Positions 16,901 to 24,719 of a stretch of 31,750 nt of DNA are shown piece after piece (position 1 is the first letter of the stretch; the number at the start of each line of letters is the position of its first letter). Both the position numbers and the translations under genes were made by a program. The notes under the pieces were generated by a model, which saw nothing but the letters and a program-made list of their open reading frames with translations, had not been told where the DNA came from and made no database searches. The stretch comes from CAYGTK01 sp964352775. GTDB lineage: Bacteria; Bacteroidota; Bacteroidia; Chitinophagales; CAIOSU01. The stretch covers positions 1 through 31,750 of the forward strand of contig CAYGTK010000017.1 of the NCBI GenBank assembly GCA_964352775.1. Direction: 5' to 3'.

Positions 16901-19900
16901 CCAGGTCAACCAATTACTATAAATGCAGGTGCAGGTTTTGGAACCTATGCATGGAGTACCGGTGAGCAAACGCAAACCATTACTGTTAACTCCTTAGGAG
17001 TATATGGAGTAACCGTAACAGATAATAATGGTTGTACAGGTAGTGATTCTGTAGTAGTAGAAATAGCTCCACAGATCACTTTTGACCTTGGTCCTGATCG
17101 TTTAGCTTGTGAAGGCGAAATAGTAGATGTAGTTGGTCCACTAGGCTTTGTGGATTATGTTTGGCAAAATGCTGTAGGCCAAGTAGTTACTACTGGCTTG
17201 GTATTAACTACCGATACCACAGGCTTATTCATTCTTACGGTTTCTGATAGTAACGGTTGTACAGGTGCTTCATCTATACAAGTTACTATTGCAGATAACC
17301 CATCTATTGATCTTGGCCCTGATATTACAATATGCCCGGGTGATTCTGCAGTTCTTTCTGTTACTACCATCTTTGAGAATTATGTATGGAGTACAGGGGC
17401 TACATCGCCTACTATAACTGTTGGACCAGGGGTATACTCTATCACGGTATTTGATGCGATAGGATGTGAAGGTTCAGATACCATTTCGGTATTCGAAAAC
17501 CCACCAATTACAGTTATCGCAACAAGCGATGGCGATTGTGCACCACTTTCTGGAGTAGCAAATGCTGCTGCAACTGGTGGAACACCTCCATTCCAATACT
17601 CATGGGATGGCCCTAATGGATTTACAGGTAATGGCGATGCACTAACAGGATTGGATATTGGTACTTACACTGTTACAGCAACTGATTTTAATGGTTGTAC
17701 TGGCACAGCTACTACTACTATAGTATTACCATCTATTGTTGTAGATGCTGGCCCTGATCAAGTTATTTGTGCTGGTGAGTCGGCTACTTTAACTGCAACA
17801 GGAGCTACCTTCTACTCTTGGTCTCCTTCAACTGGATTAAGCAGTACTACTGGTGCTTCAGTAACGGCTAACCCTACACAAACAACTACCTACACTGTTG
17901 TTGGTCAAGAGCCAAGCGTTCAATTAATTCAGAATGGTGACTTTGAGAATGGAAACCTAGGCTTTACTAACGATTATGTGTTTAGTCCAACGGACCTATT
18001 CCCAGAAGGAACATATGCAGTAGTGACTAACCCAGCACCATTACAACCTGCCTTCTTAGGTAATGATCATACAACAGGGCAAGGCTTGTTCTTGGCAGTA
18101 AATGGATCTACCACACAGGGAGATAATGTTTGGTGTCAAGATGTATCAGTAGTTCCTAATACGGATTACAACTTCTCTACTTGGATAGCCACATTAGTAG
18201 CTAGTAGCCCAGCAGAATTAGAATTCTCTATCAATGGTCAGTTATTGGGTACGTCTATTTCAGCACCTAACAACCAATTTGAGTGGACTCAATTCTTTGC
18301 CAACTGGAATTCTAGCACCTTTACAACAGCTACTATTTGTATAGTGAATAACAACACAATAGCTGGTGGTAACGATTTCGGTTTAGATGACATCTCGTTC
18401 ACGGCTACTTGTTTTGGTACAGATACAGTAACTGTAGTAGTGGCCGATCCATTAGAGTTAGAGCTTGGTGATGACGATACCTTATGCTTAGGTAGCGCTT
18501 TAGTTATTGAGCCTGCTGGACAGTACGAAACATACCTATGGAGCGATGGCTCTTCAGGTTCTACCTTATCAGTTACTATGGCTGGAACTTATGGCTTGAC
18601 CGTAACGGACGAAGCAGGATGTTCGGCTTCAGATAGCATTAGCATTTTTGCTGAACTATGTTGTTTCCCTAGTGGATTTGGCAACTTGTTCACCACTATT
18701 GATGCTACTAACAATTTGATTACCAGCGACCAGGTTTGGGATGGTAAATACTATGTGACCGAAGATGTAATCGTAAGCAATGGTGCCACGCTAGATCTCA
18801 CTAATGTAGACATCGTATTCTTGGAAGAAACAGGCATCACTTTCTTAGATGATAGTGAAGTACGTGCAAATAATTCTGTGCTACGAGCTTGTGATCTTGA
18901 TGAGTACTGGGATGGTATTACCATGCTTGGAAATTCAGGCGGAGTATTCAACGAATCCGTTATTAAGAATGCAGAGACAGGATTGGAAATTCAAACTGCT
19001 GGTGTGTTAAATGTTAGCGATAACCAATTCTACAATAACGCAACTGCAATTTACTTGAACGAGGCAGGAGACGTAACCTACAATGGAGGTATAACCAACA
19101 ACGTATTTGTTTCTAACCAAGAACGTCCAGACTATTTAGATAGTACCGGTACGAGCTTAAATGATTTCTTCGGAATTCGCATGTTCAATACCATTATGGG
19201 TGCTGTTATTTCTCAGAATGAGTTCGTAAACAGCTCTAATACTGGAGTGGTGAACAACTTCTTCTACGGTATTTATATCAATACTAGTGGCCTTACCGCT
19301 AGCAGCAACACCTTCACCAATATGTATCGTGCATTTGATGTAACAGGTAATGGTTCATCTGTAAGTATTGATAACAATACCATTGAGTACACACAGAATA
19401 GCTACAACGACATTTATGCCGTTCGCTTATCTGACATAAATGCTAGCCCAGTATTGCTAGAAGGAAACAAAATTACCTTCTCTAGCTTAGGAACTGGCGC
19501 TAATACTCAGGCTGCTATTTATGCGAATAATGTGCGTAACGTAATTATCAGCAATAACGAAATAAGCGGCTTTGCTCGCGGACTTCGCATTGGTGGTGGC
19601 TCTCGTTTCGTTGAAGTATTCGGTAACACGATCAAAGAGGCTAATGTGTTCGGAATGTTATTACTAGGCGGTAGAGACATCACCGTATCAGATAATACCT
19701 TGAAAGGTTTGGCTAATATTGGTATTGATGTACGCAACGTTCGTCGTAACCTAGAGGTAACTGGTAATAGTATCACCAACGATGATTACAGCAACACCAT
19801 TGGTGTGCGCTACTTCATTACTACTGGTGGCTTACCGTTCTACTTTACGGTTGAGTTTGCTGATAACTGTATACGTAATACAAGTACAGCTATGTTGTTC

Positions 19901-21076
19901 CGCAGTAACCCAGCATCGTTGGATATACCTACTATTCGTAACAACTACTTATACAACTATGAAGACCACGGTATCTGGAGTGATAATTTCGAAGGAGCTA
20001 TTGGTTCTTGCTTGAATTACCCTGCTGAAGCTGGTGGCAACTCTTTCATCAGTAACAACTTAGCACCATTTGGTTCTGCGGTAGATGTGCGTAGCGATAA
20101 TGCTACCATCACTTTATCGGGTAACTCAGCTAATTTGGTTATTAGCTTCCCTACCGTATTAGTTAATACCAGTTGTAACACTACATCAACAGCTGATTGT
20201 GGTAACCAGATAGGTAACAACGAAGACGATGGTAGAAGTGCTGGTCCACTTTCGCAGCGTGCGTTCTTCCGTAACATGGTAGAGGCTAATTACCCACTTA
20301 CCTTAAACGGAGCTAACTACAGCTTGAATAACGACCACACAACTGCTTTGGCTGTTATAGATGCAGATGAGCGAGTAGAGTATGCTATCTCTATTATGGA
20401 GATACTGAATGAAAACACTGACCAAGTAGAATTGGAGGTGTTTGCACAATCAGCATTAACCACGGCTAACTTCACTGCTAATGAGATGAACAAGCTACGA
20501 GCTACCTACTACAGCTTAAAAGGTGATTGGACGGCAAGTAAGTATGCTTGGAACACTTATTCACCAAGCAATGCTGCTGAGGTTGATAGAGTAGCTATTG
20601 AGTTGATTAAGTTGGATCTTAAGTTGACAGACAGAACAGCAACTGGATTGACTGATACGGAGATCATTACGTTAAGCACTATTGACGATGCAGAGCAAGA
20701 ATTTGCAGCAGTAGCTCGCGATTTGATTCACATGGCTACTGGTGAGCACGATTATAAGTTTAAAACGGATGACGACAACAGCACTTACGGTCCGTTAGGC
20801 GATGGTGCTGGTATTGAAGGTAATACCATTACCGTAATGCCTAACCCAGTTAGTGGAAGCGAATTGCAGATCAATTACATCACCGAAGAGAACATTGAGA
20901 ACGTTACCATAGTAGTAACCGATCTGTTAGGTCGTACATTGATTAATGAGCAAGTTGAATTTAACAATGGAGTGATGAAACTTGGGGTGAGCGAATTGGC
21001 TCCTGCAAGCTACTTCATTAGCATTTCTGCCGGTGGTAAGTACTTAACCAGTTCTAAATTCATCAAATCGAGATAA
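13970..21076 (+). CDS. Giant multidomain T9SS-secreted surface protein (SprB-like adhesin)
   Basis: The 2368-residue protein begins with a signal peptide (1 to about 26). An N-terminal module starting ATHLAGVDLTYSCQGG is typical of Bacteroidota surface proteins and runs to about 290, followed by an Ig-like part to about 398. Residues about 401-1312 are a tandem array of about 13 units of roughly 70 residues, each with LGPD...C and ...GC cysteines; unit 12 (about 1179-1253) is SprB-like. A jelly-roll, carbohydrate-binding-like module follows (1320-1482, NGDFENG to GLDDISF), then another unit (1496-1560). A right-handed parallel beta-helix spans about 1600-2060. A helical linker covers about 2095-2280, and a T9SS type A sorting domain ends the protein (2288-2368, VMPNPVSGSELQINY). 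Adhesion, gliding or polysaccharide contact are the likely roles; the ligand is unknown. The gene stands alone before a strong terminator. Confidence 0.9.
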   Translation: MKFSSLTAWAIFIALISVFGIFEAKATHLAGVDLTYSCQGGLTYDVRLVWYRDCDGIAAPFTDDVVVSSASLGFTSTVQVNQVPGTGQEITIPCSSALSTCQGGTEPGVQEWEYTGTIVLPAAATDWVFSIRRVARNTAITNVDLTTATNGAVYTPGGSGPGIYTEATLDNVNAPCNNSAFFSIEPISFLCLNQTFNYNQGGIDVDGDSLVFSLVNPADDFNSDLIYFPPFSFNNPVSTTSGLIFDTQTGSISLTPTQQEVSVLAVRADEYRNGILIGSTTRDIQIWVIDCGQNSLPTASGINGTNDFNLDVCAGTQFCFDIFSNDADPGDIVTMTWNQGIPGGSFTTAGSPLPTGTFCWNPTQADVSANPYSFSVTVQDNACPTSGTQVFTYSINVSGLDVDLGPDTTLCASSYLLTPTIGNASGNLTYQWSTGSSDPSITVTTSGTYAVTVADATGCSGTADVIVTLNNFSGQPIFTNNFIPKCSGEGILLDAGFGSAYDWSTGEVTQTILAVNPGVYSVTVTDQVGCQNIDSVVIVDFPTPQVDIGPNQTVCAGDSGSFDAGAGFNSYLWSTGATTQSITVTQTGTYAVTVTSEDGCAASDQATFFAQALPQIDLGPDIVVCEFPVTLRTLIQFRLNYFWNTGQTGSSIQITSPGTYILSATNGLGCTNSDTIEVTASTTGLADIIPYEDTVICNGTSIIIDAGAGFDDYLWSTGSTSQFIQVSQTGDYVISVRDTFGCDNTDTVGVFFAPNPVVDLGPDQIGCNDVAVTLDAGAGFASYLWSTGAQTQTIDVTTVDVYSVTVTNSFGCSGSDDIVVEFNPPIVVDLGPTILACEGDIVFVDAGAGFASYSWSTGESTQDIAVTETGTYAVTVTDSLGCEGFGFVQAIFNLNPVVELGTDITACDGDVLILDAGQGFSTYLWNTGDRSQILTVDQTGTYSVTVGDSLGCTGSDTIEVIFAPNPIVNLGPDVLACPGQPITINAGAGFGTYAWSTGEQTQTITVNSLGVYGVTVTDNNGCTGSDSVVVEIAPQITFDLGPDRLACEGEIVDVVGPLGFVDYVWQNAVGQVVTTGLVLTTDTTGLFILTVSDSNGCTGASSIQVTIADNPSIDLGPDITICPGDSAVLSVTTIFENYVWSTGATSPTITVGPGVYSITVFDAIGCEGSDTISVFENPPITVIATSDGDCAPLSGVANAAATGGTPPFQYSWDGPNGFTGNGDALTGLDIGTYTVTATDFNGCTGTATTTIVLPSIVVDAGPDQVICAGESATLTATGATFYSWSPSTGLSSTTGASVTANPTQTTTYTVVGQEPSVQLIQNGDFENGNLGFTNDYVFSPTDLFPEGTYAVVTNPAPLQPAFLGNDHTTGQGLFLAVNGSTTQGDNVWCQDVSVVPNTDYNFSTWIATLVASSPAELEFSINGQLLGTSISAPNNQFEWTQFFANWNSSTFTTATICIVNNNTIAGGNDFGLDDISFTATCFGTDTVTVVVADPLELELGDDDTLCLGSALVIEPAGQYETYLWSDGSSGSTLSVTMAGTYGLTVTDEAGCSASDSISIFAELCCFPSGFGNLFTTIDATNNLITSDQVWDGKYYVTEDVIVSNGATLDLTNVDIVFLEETGITFLDDSEVRANNSVLRACDLDEYWDGITMLGNSGGVFNESVIKNAETGLEIQTAGVLNVSDNQFYNNATAIYLNEAGDVTYNGGITNNVFVSNQERPDYLDSTGTSLNDFFGIRMFNTIMGAVISQNEFVNSSNTGVVNNFFYGIYINTSGLTASSNTFTNMYRAFDVTGNGSSVSIDNNTIEYTQNSYNDIYAVRLSDINASPVLLEGNKITFSSLGTGANTQAAIYANNVRNVIISNNEISGFARGLRIGGGSRFVEVFGNTIKEANVFGMLLLGGRDITVSDNTLKGLANIGIDVRNVRRNLEVTGNSITNDDYSNTIGVRYFITTGGLPFYFTVEFADNCIRNTSTAMLFRSNPASLDIPTIRNNYLYNYEDHGIWSDNFEGAIGSCLNYPAEAGGNSFISNNLAPFGSAVDVRSDNATITLSGNSANLVISFPTVLVNTSCNTTSTADCGNQIGNNEDDGRSAGPLSQRAFFRNMVEANYPLTLNGANYSLNNDHTTALAVIDADERVEYAISIMEILNENTDQVELEVFAQSALTTANFTANEMNKLRATYYSLKGDWTASKYAWNTYSPSNAAEVDRVAIELIKLDLKLTDRTATGLTDTEIITLSTIDDAEQEFAAVARDLIHMATGEHDYKFKTDDDNSTYGPLGDGAGIEGNTITVMPNPVSGSELQINYITEENIENVTIVVTDLLGRTLINEQVEFNNGVMKLGVSELAPASYFISISAGGKYLTSSKFIKSR
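15173..18662 (+). repeat. Tandem 210-bp (70-residue) coding repeats
   Basis: The repeat units lie inside the giant surface protein gene. From residue 758 to 1038 the unit start (VxLGPD or a variant) recurs exactly every 70 residues, at DNA positions 16241, 16451, 16661, 16871 and 17081. Flanking units are looser, and one lies apart at about 18455-18650 beyond the jelly-roll-like insert. The consensus includes DAGAGF-SYLWSTG, TGTYxVTVTD and GCxGSD. Codons differ between units even where residues agree, so the array does not look recently amplified. Confidence 0.85.
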
Positions 21077-21096
21077 GCTCGATAGAGCTAAAATTG

Positions 21097-21133
21097 AAAA
21101 GCCTTCCGAGAGATCTCGGAAGGCTTTTTTTAT
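21097..21133 (+). terminator. Terminator of the giant surface protein gene
   Basis: A perfect 14-bp stem is formed by AAAAGCCTTCCGAG (21097-21110) and CTCGGAAGGCTTTT (21115-21128) around the loop AGAT. It continues into more T residues. It lies 20 nt after the stop codon. Confidence 0.92.
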
Positions 21134-21171
21134 GACCACAACTTTAGCTCTACAATGCTGTTTAGAGTTTA

Positions 21172-21438
21172 ATGGAATGGATTTTAGATAACATCTGGAT
21201 AATCGCCTTCGGTGTTTGGGGTTTGCCCTTAAGCTATTACCGAAGTAAGTTCCGTAAAATGGTGTATCAAACCGATGATTGGAAGATCAATATCCATCCA
21301 AAGTTCTGGAAAGAGCTAAAAGCATTGTTTGGCGATCTTTTTCCTGGAAACTTGGAGTATATGCGGCTGCGTAACTTTTATCGCTTCTACTTAGCTATAT
21401 ACGCCATTCTATTTCTGCTTTGGCGCATATATGCTTGA
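21172..21438 (+). CDS. Small membrane protein of unknown function
   Basis: This 88-residue protein was not recognised. It has a hydrophobic segment at about 4-22 (ILDNIWIIAFGVWGLPLSYY) and a second near the C-terminus at about 70-86 (FYLAIYAILFLLWRIYA). Between them is a basic and aromatic middle part with KFRKMVYQTDDWKI and HPKFWKELKALF. There is no cleavable signal peptide. It starts 96 nt after the giant gene and behind its terminator, so it needs its own promoter; none was clear. Codon use looks ordinary for the window, which supports a real gene. A palindrome GAAGTACTTC lies just downstream at 21455-21464. Confidence 0.65.
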   Translation: MEWILDNIWIIAFGVWGLPLSYYRSKFRKMVYQTDDWKINIHPKFWKELKALFGDLFPGNLEYMRLRNFYRFYLAIYAILFLLWRIYA

Positions 21439-21580
21439 AAGCTAGTGCTTTTTAGAAGTACTTCCAGCTAAATGAATTGATGACAGTTGGTTAGAGGAAT
21501 GCCCCTATACAAATATTTATCCTACCATTAACTAAGTAGATCAAACACTAGGACTGTAAATAAAAATGGAGAATAAGCTA

Positions 21581-22288
21581 TTACGAGCGGTCTAAAGAAA
21601 TAGACTCGGCGTGAATAACATTCATATTCGCATCATATATGCGTATCATGTAGATACCCTTAGGAAGATCTCCAAATTGCAAGCGATGAGAATTAGATGA
21701 ACTCTGCACTTCTTCCGTTAGCATCTTGCGACCAAGTATGCTATATGCCTCAACAGTAAATTTACTGCCAGAAGGAAGATTAGCTATAGTTAAGAAATCC
21801 GTAGTAGGATTCGGGAATAACTTTAGCGAGATGTTATCTATACTAGCGATAGAGCTTGGCATTCTAGCCTCAGCTGAAAAATAAAGCTCAACAACAGTGT
21901 TTGCGCTATCACCTTGTACCCAAGCTCTAATAATAACTTCACCTGTTCCCACTCCTCCATCAGGCTGAAAGTGAACATCAAGGTTGGTACTTCTATTAGA
22001 AGATACAACTGCTGGGGTAGGAGAGGCACTTATGTTAGCTCCGTAACAGATGTTGTTATCGCACACCGAACTTCCTGCCCAAGTACTTTCTAAGTCATTC
22101 ACTACGCGCTCCCAAAGTATGTTTACTGAATCTGAGGTAGTATTGGTAATGTTATTCTTTACTACTATCTCAAAATCAGTAGATAACCCTGAACCGCTCA
22201 CGGTATCACTATCTATTGTCAAGTCCTGAGCATATACAAAAGCAGTTATAGAGAAAAATGCCAATATGGTGGTGATAGTCTGTTTCAT
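21581..22288 (-). CDS. Secreted protein with T9SS type A sorting domain
   Basis: A signal peptide (1 to about 20, ending VYAQ) is followed by a beta-sandwich-like region (about 22-145). This region carries one close cysteine pair (CDNNIC) and Asn/Ser/Thr-rich strands, and resembles no enzyme I know. The last 85 residues are a T9SS type A C-terminal domain with LKLFPNPTTDFLTI and the closing GIYMIRIYD strand. The protein should therefore be exported and attached or released at the cell surface. It is transcribed toward the giant gene's side and shares a 173-nt divergent gap with the Omp28/T9SS gene. The function of the N-terminal part is unknown. Confidence 0.8.
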   Translation of the reverse strand: MKQTITTILAFFSITAFVYAQDLTIDSDTVSGSGLSTDFEIVVKNNITNTTSDSVNILWERVVNDLESTWAGSSVCDNNICYGANISASPTPAVVSSNRSTNLDVHFQPDGGVGTGEVIIRAWVQGDSANTVVELYFSAEARMPSSIASIDNISLKLFPNPTTDFLTIANLPSGSKFTVEAYSILGRKMLTEEVQSSSNSHRLQFGDLPKGIYMIRIYDANMNVIHAESISLDRS

Positions 22289-22293
22289 ATTAT

Positions 22294-22301
22294 CAAATGT
22301 A
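22294..22301 (-). promoter_or_regulatory. Possible -7 box (TACATTTG) very close to a start codon
   Basis: On the minus strand TACATTTG matches TAnnTTTG exactly, but ends only 5 nt before the ATG at 22288. If used, the transcript would be nearly leaderless. No -33 box is seen at the expected distance, so this may be chance. Confidence 0.3.
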
Positions 22302-22307
22302 GCGAAT

Positions 22308-22411
22308 TTCTACGATCTGAGCCACCCACTTGTCAAAAAATTGAACGTTTTGTACAATAACCAAGTCATTTTTTAGTTAAAAAGCCCTTTTTTCTTGCGC
22401 TTCTACGATCT
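22308..22411 (+). repeat. Direct repeat TTCTACGATCT in a divergent promoter region
   Basis: Identical 11-mers TTCTACGATCT occur at 22308-22318 and 22401-22411, 93 bp apart in the same orientation. Both lie inside the 173-nt region between two genes for T9SS cargo. One copy is near each start codon (20 and 51 nt away). This may be a shared regulator site. Confidence 0.45.
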
Positions 22412-22461
22412 TAATCCGTAAATTCACTACCTATTCTATTAAATAACATAATACTTTCTAC

Positions 22462-24207
22462 ATGAGACGCTTCACAGCCATTTTTCTGGGCCTATTTGCC
22501 TTAGTAGGATCTCAAACGCTTAGCGCACAATGTGCAGCTGGCGAATTACAATTAGACATCGCTTTCACCACCGACAACTTCGGGTATGAGTCCTACTGGG
22601 AACTATCAGATGGTGTAACCTTACTGGCCTCTGGTGGTAATCCAATAGCTATTGACGGTACTGCGCAAAACGCAGCTAATACTGACCCAGGCGCATACGG
22701 TAATGGGCAAACTATTAACGAAAGCATTTGTGTTCAAAACCCTTCTTCTTTAACATTAACCTTGTTTGATGATTATGGAGATGGTGGTTTAACCGCCGCG
22801 TTGTCACTAAACGGTATACCGTTTGAAACTGTTAATAGCACAGGAAGCTCTTTGGCTTACAACTTTAACGTTCCTCTTCCAAACATCGATGCAGGCGTTA
22901 TTGGTGTAACTCCAGGTGTTACTGGAAAAGTAGGAAAAGGAGAGCACTTTGTTGAAATGACCATTAAGAATAATGGCTTGACTGACATTACTTCATTAAC
23001 TCTAAATTGGGCTGTAGGTGCTGGTAAAGTGCGTGTTGATGAACTAACAGGTTTGTCTATCCCTGCAGGCGCAACTTATCACCACACTCATTCTTTGGGT
23101 TTAGATGCGACTACTCCAGGAATGATTGATTTTCGCGCATTCATTTCTGAGGTAAATGGTTCTGCAGATGAGAACAGTGCTAATGATGAGTTTGCTGAAA
23201 CATTGGAAATATTTGAAAATGGTAAAGTAACATTAGTGGAATTATGGACTAATGCTGGTTGTCCACCATGTGCATTGTATGTGCCGCCATTAACTAAAAA
23301 TGTACGCGAAGGTGGTTCTTATGCTGTTATGGTAGCATTCCACTCTGACTGGCCTGGTACAGATGTAATGAACCAGCATAACCCAGATGATCCAGAATTC
23401 CGTGGAGACTTTTATAACATTAGCTCAAGCACAACTGGTTATCCTACTGCTGTAATTAATGGTAACGGTAAGTCAGGTAACCCTGCAGGATTTACTGCTG
23501 CTGACATCTTAGGTGGTGCAGAAGAAGTGTCTGATATTCGTATTAACAATCCAACAGTAGAGATACAAGGTGGTGACATCGTATTCTCTGCAGAAGTAGA
23601 GGCATATGCTCCAACAGCAAACTTAACTGCTCACATGGCAGTGGTAGAGAAGGATGTACAATTCCCATCTGCTCCAGGATCGAACGGAGAAACAGAATTC
23701 GGTTTCGTAATGAAGAAAATGGTTCCAGATTACAACGGTACTGCTATTGCAGCAATGTCAGTAGGTGCTAAAGAAATGATCTCTGGAAGCTGGACATTGT
23801 CTAATGTTTATGAAAATGAAGAGTTAGCTGTTGTGTTCTACGTGCAGGATGATTTTACTGAAGAAGTACTTCAGACTACATGGGCTGACCTTCGTGGCAC
23901 ACCAGATGTAAGTGAGCCGCAAGATCCGAACACATCAGTGTTTGAATTGGAAGGTGGAAGTATTAGCTTGTTCCCTAACCCAACTACTGACTTTGTACAG
24001 CTAGAGTTGAATATGGAAACCTCTAACGACCTAGTAATTGATATGTTTGATATGACTGGTAAGCAAGTTCGCTCTACAAGCATGGCTAACTTAACTGCTG
24101 GTACTAATAATGTTCGCGTAAACGTACAAGACCTTAATCCTGGTCTTTATGTAGTGAATATTCAAATTGGTGAAAACACCGTATCAGAGCGTATATTGGT
24201 GCAGTAA
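22462..24207 (+). CDS. Omp28-like thioredoxin-fold protein with T9SS sorting domain
   Basis: A signal peptide covers about 1-23 (TLSAQ). Residues about 25-140 form a beta-rich domain with FDDYGDGG, a motif often seen in Bacteroidota secreted proteins. A CARDB-like segment follows at about 142-250 (VEMTIKNNGL). A thioredoxin-like region then starts at KVTLVELWTNAGCPPCALYV, with CxxC at C267 and C270 and TGYPTAVING as the likely cis-proline loop. An Omp28-like beta-sandwich follows, and residues about 500-581 are a T9SS type A domain (SLFPNPTTDF). The protein is thus a surface-delivered thioredoxin-fold protein. Whether it is redox-active is unknown. It has its own terminator. Confidence 0.85.
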   Translation: MRRFTAIFLGLFALVGSQTLSAQCAAGELQLDIAFTTDNFGYESYWELSDGVTLLASGGNPIAIDGTAQNAANTDPGAYGNGQTINESICVQNPSSLTLTLFDDYGDGGLTAALSLNGIPFETVNSTGSSLAYNFNVPLPNIDAGVIGVTPGVTGKVGKGEHFVEMTIKNNGLTDITSLTLNWAVGAGKVRVDELTGLSIPAGATYHHTHSLGLDATTPGMIDFRAFISEVNGSADENSANDEFAETLEIFENGKVTLVELWTNAGCPPCALYVPPLTKNVREGGSYAVMVAFHSDWPGTDVMNQHNPDDPEFRGDFYNISSSTTGYPTAVINGNGKSGNPAGFTAADILGGAEEVSDIRINNPTVEIQGGDIVFSAEVEAYAPTANLTAHMAVVEKDVQFPSAPGSNGETEFGFVMKKMVPDYNGTAIAAMSVGAKEMISGSWTLSNVYENEELAVVFYVQDDFTEEVLQTTWADLRGTPDVSEPQDPNTSVFELEGGSISLFPNPTTDFVQLELNMETSNDLVIDMFDMTGKQVRSTSMANLTAGTNNVRVNVQDLNPGLYVVNIQIGENTVSERILVQ

Positions 24208-24229
24208 GCACTAATTGAAATAAATATGG

Positions 24230-24260
24230 AAGCCCTTCCCGATTGTCGGGAGGGGCTTTT
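24230..24260 (+). terminator. Terminator of the Omp28/T9SS gene
   Basis: AAGCCCTTCCCG (24230-24241) pairs with CGGGAGGGGCTT (24247-24258) with one T-G pair and the loop ATTGT. T-rich sequence follows (TTTTTGTTTTT). Confidence 0.88.
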
Positions 24261-24288
24261 TGTTTTTACCCTTTATACAAATAGCTTG

Positions 24289-24304
24289 CTGGTAGGCAAA
24301 CCAG
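24289..24304 (+). promoter_or_regulatory. Inverted repeat CTGGT-N6-ACCAG before umuD
   Basis: The arms CTGGT (24289-24293) and ACCAG (24300-24304) lie 8 nt before the umuD ATG. It could be an operator for damage control of umuDC. It does not match the E. coli or Bacillus SOS box, and 5-bp arms can arise by chance. Confidence 0.3.
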
Positions 24305-24311
24305 ATAAGAA

Positions 24312-24719
24312 ATGATAGACACTACCAGTGGAAACAGCATCACTATGCTGTCGTTAACTGTTCCCGCAGGCTTTCCCTCCCCAGCGGCCGATTATATGGA
24401 GGAGCAGATAGATCTGAATAAAGAATTGATAACAAACAAACCTGCTACCTTCTTAATAAAGGTGACCGGGAACTCCATGCAAGATGCTCGTATATACGAT
24501 GGCGATATTCTTGTTATCGATCGATCGTTAACCGCTAAGCATAACGATATCATTGTAGCTGTGGTAGATGGTGGCTTTACGGTAAAGCGATTAAAAAAAC
24601 GTAGGCAGCAGCTGTGGCTTGTTCCAGAGAATATCGAATTTCCAGCCATTACCATTACCCCTGAAATGGATTTTGAAGTTTGGGGAGTGGTAACCTATAC
24701 TATTCACCCCACCAAGTGA
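24312..24719 (+). CDS. umuD: UmuD-like translesion polymerase accessory protein (S24 peptidase)
   Basis: This is a self-cleaving partner of DNA polymerase V. It is a 135-residue S24-family protein. Candidate cleavage is at A19-G20 (TVPAGFPSP), the nucleophile is S55 in TGNSMQDARI, and the general base is K92 in GGFTVKRL. The short arm before the cleavage site is as in E. coli UmuD, and there is no DNA-binding domain, which excludes LexA. It overlaps the next gene by GTGA. The gap to the preceding terminator contains an inverted repeat that may be an operator. Damage induction is likely from the family, not shown by sequence. Confidence 0.92.
   Translation: MIDTTSGNSITMLSLTVPAGFPSPAADYMEEQIDLNKELITNKPATFLIKVTGNSMQDARIYDGDILVIDRSLTAKHNDIIVAVVDGGFTVKRLKKRRQQLWLVPENIEFPAITITPEMDFEVWGVVTYTIHPTK

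Noticed and set aside
15173..17300. Regular spacing that might suggest a CRISPR or noncoding satellite
   Set aside because: The 210-bp period is in frame, units differ in sequence, and the translation gives a coherent 70-residue domain. No short identical repeats with unique spacers exist.
24261..24311. Classical SOS box before umuD
   Set aside because: Neither an E. coli CTG-N10-CAG box with the right core nor a Bacillus GAAC-N4-GTTC box is present. Only a 5-bp inverted repeat is seen.
24680..24715. ATG 24680 as the umuC start
   Set aside because: It lies inside umuD and adds residues outside the conserved start. GTG 24716 with the GTGA overlap is better.
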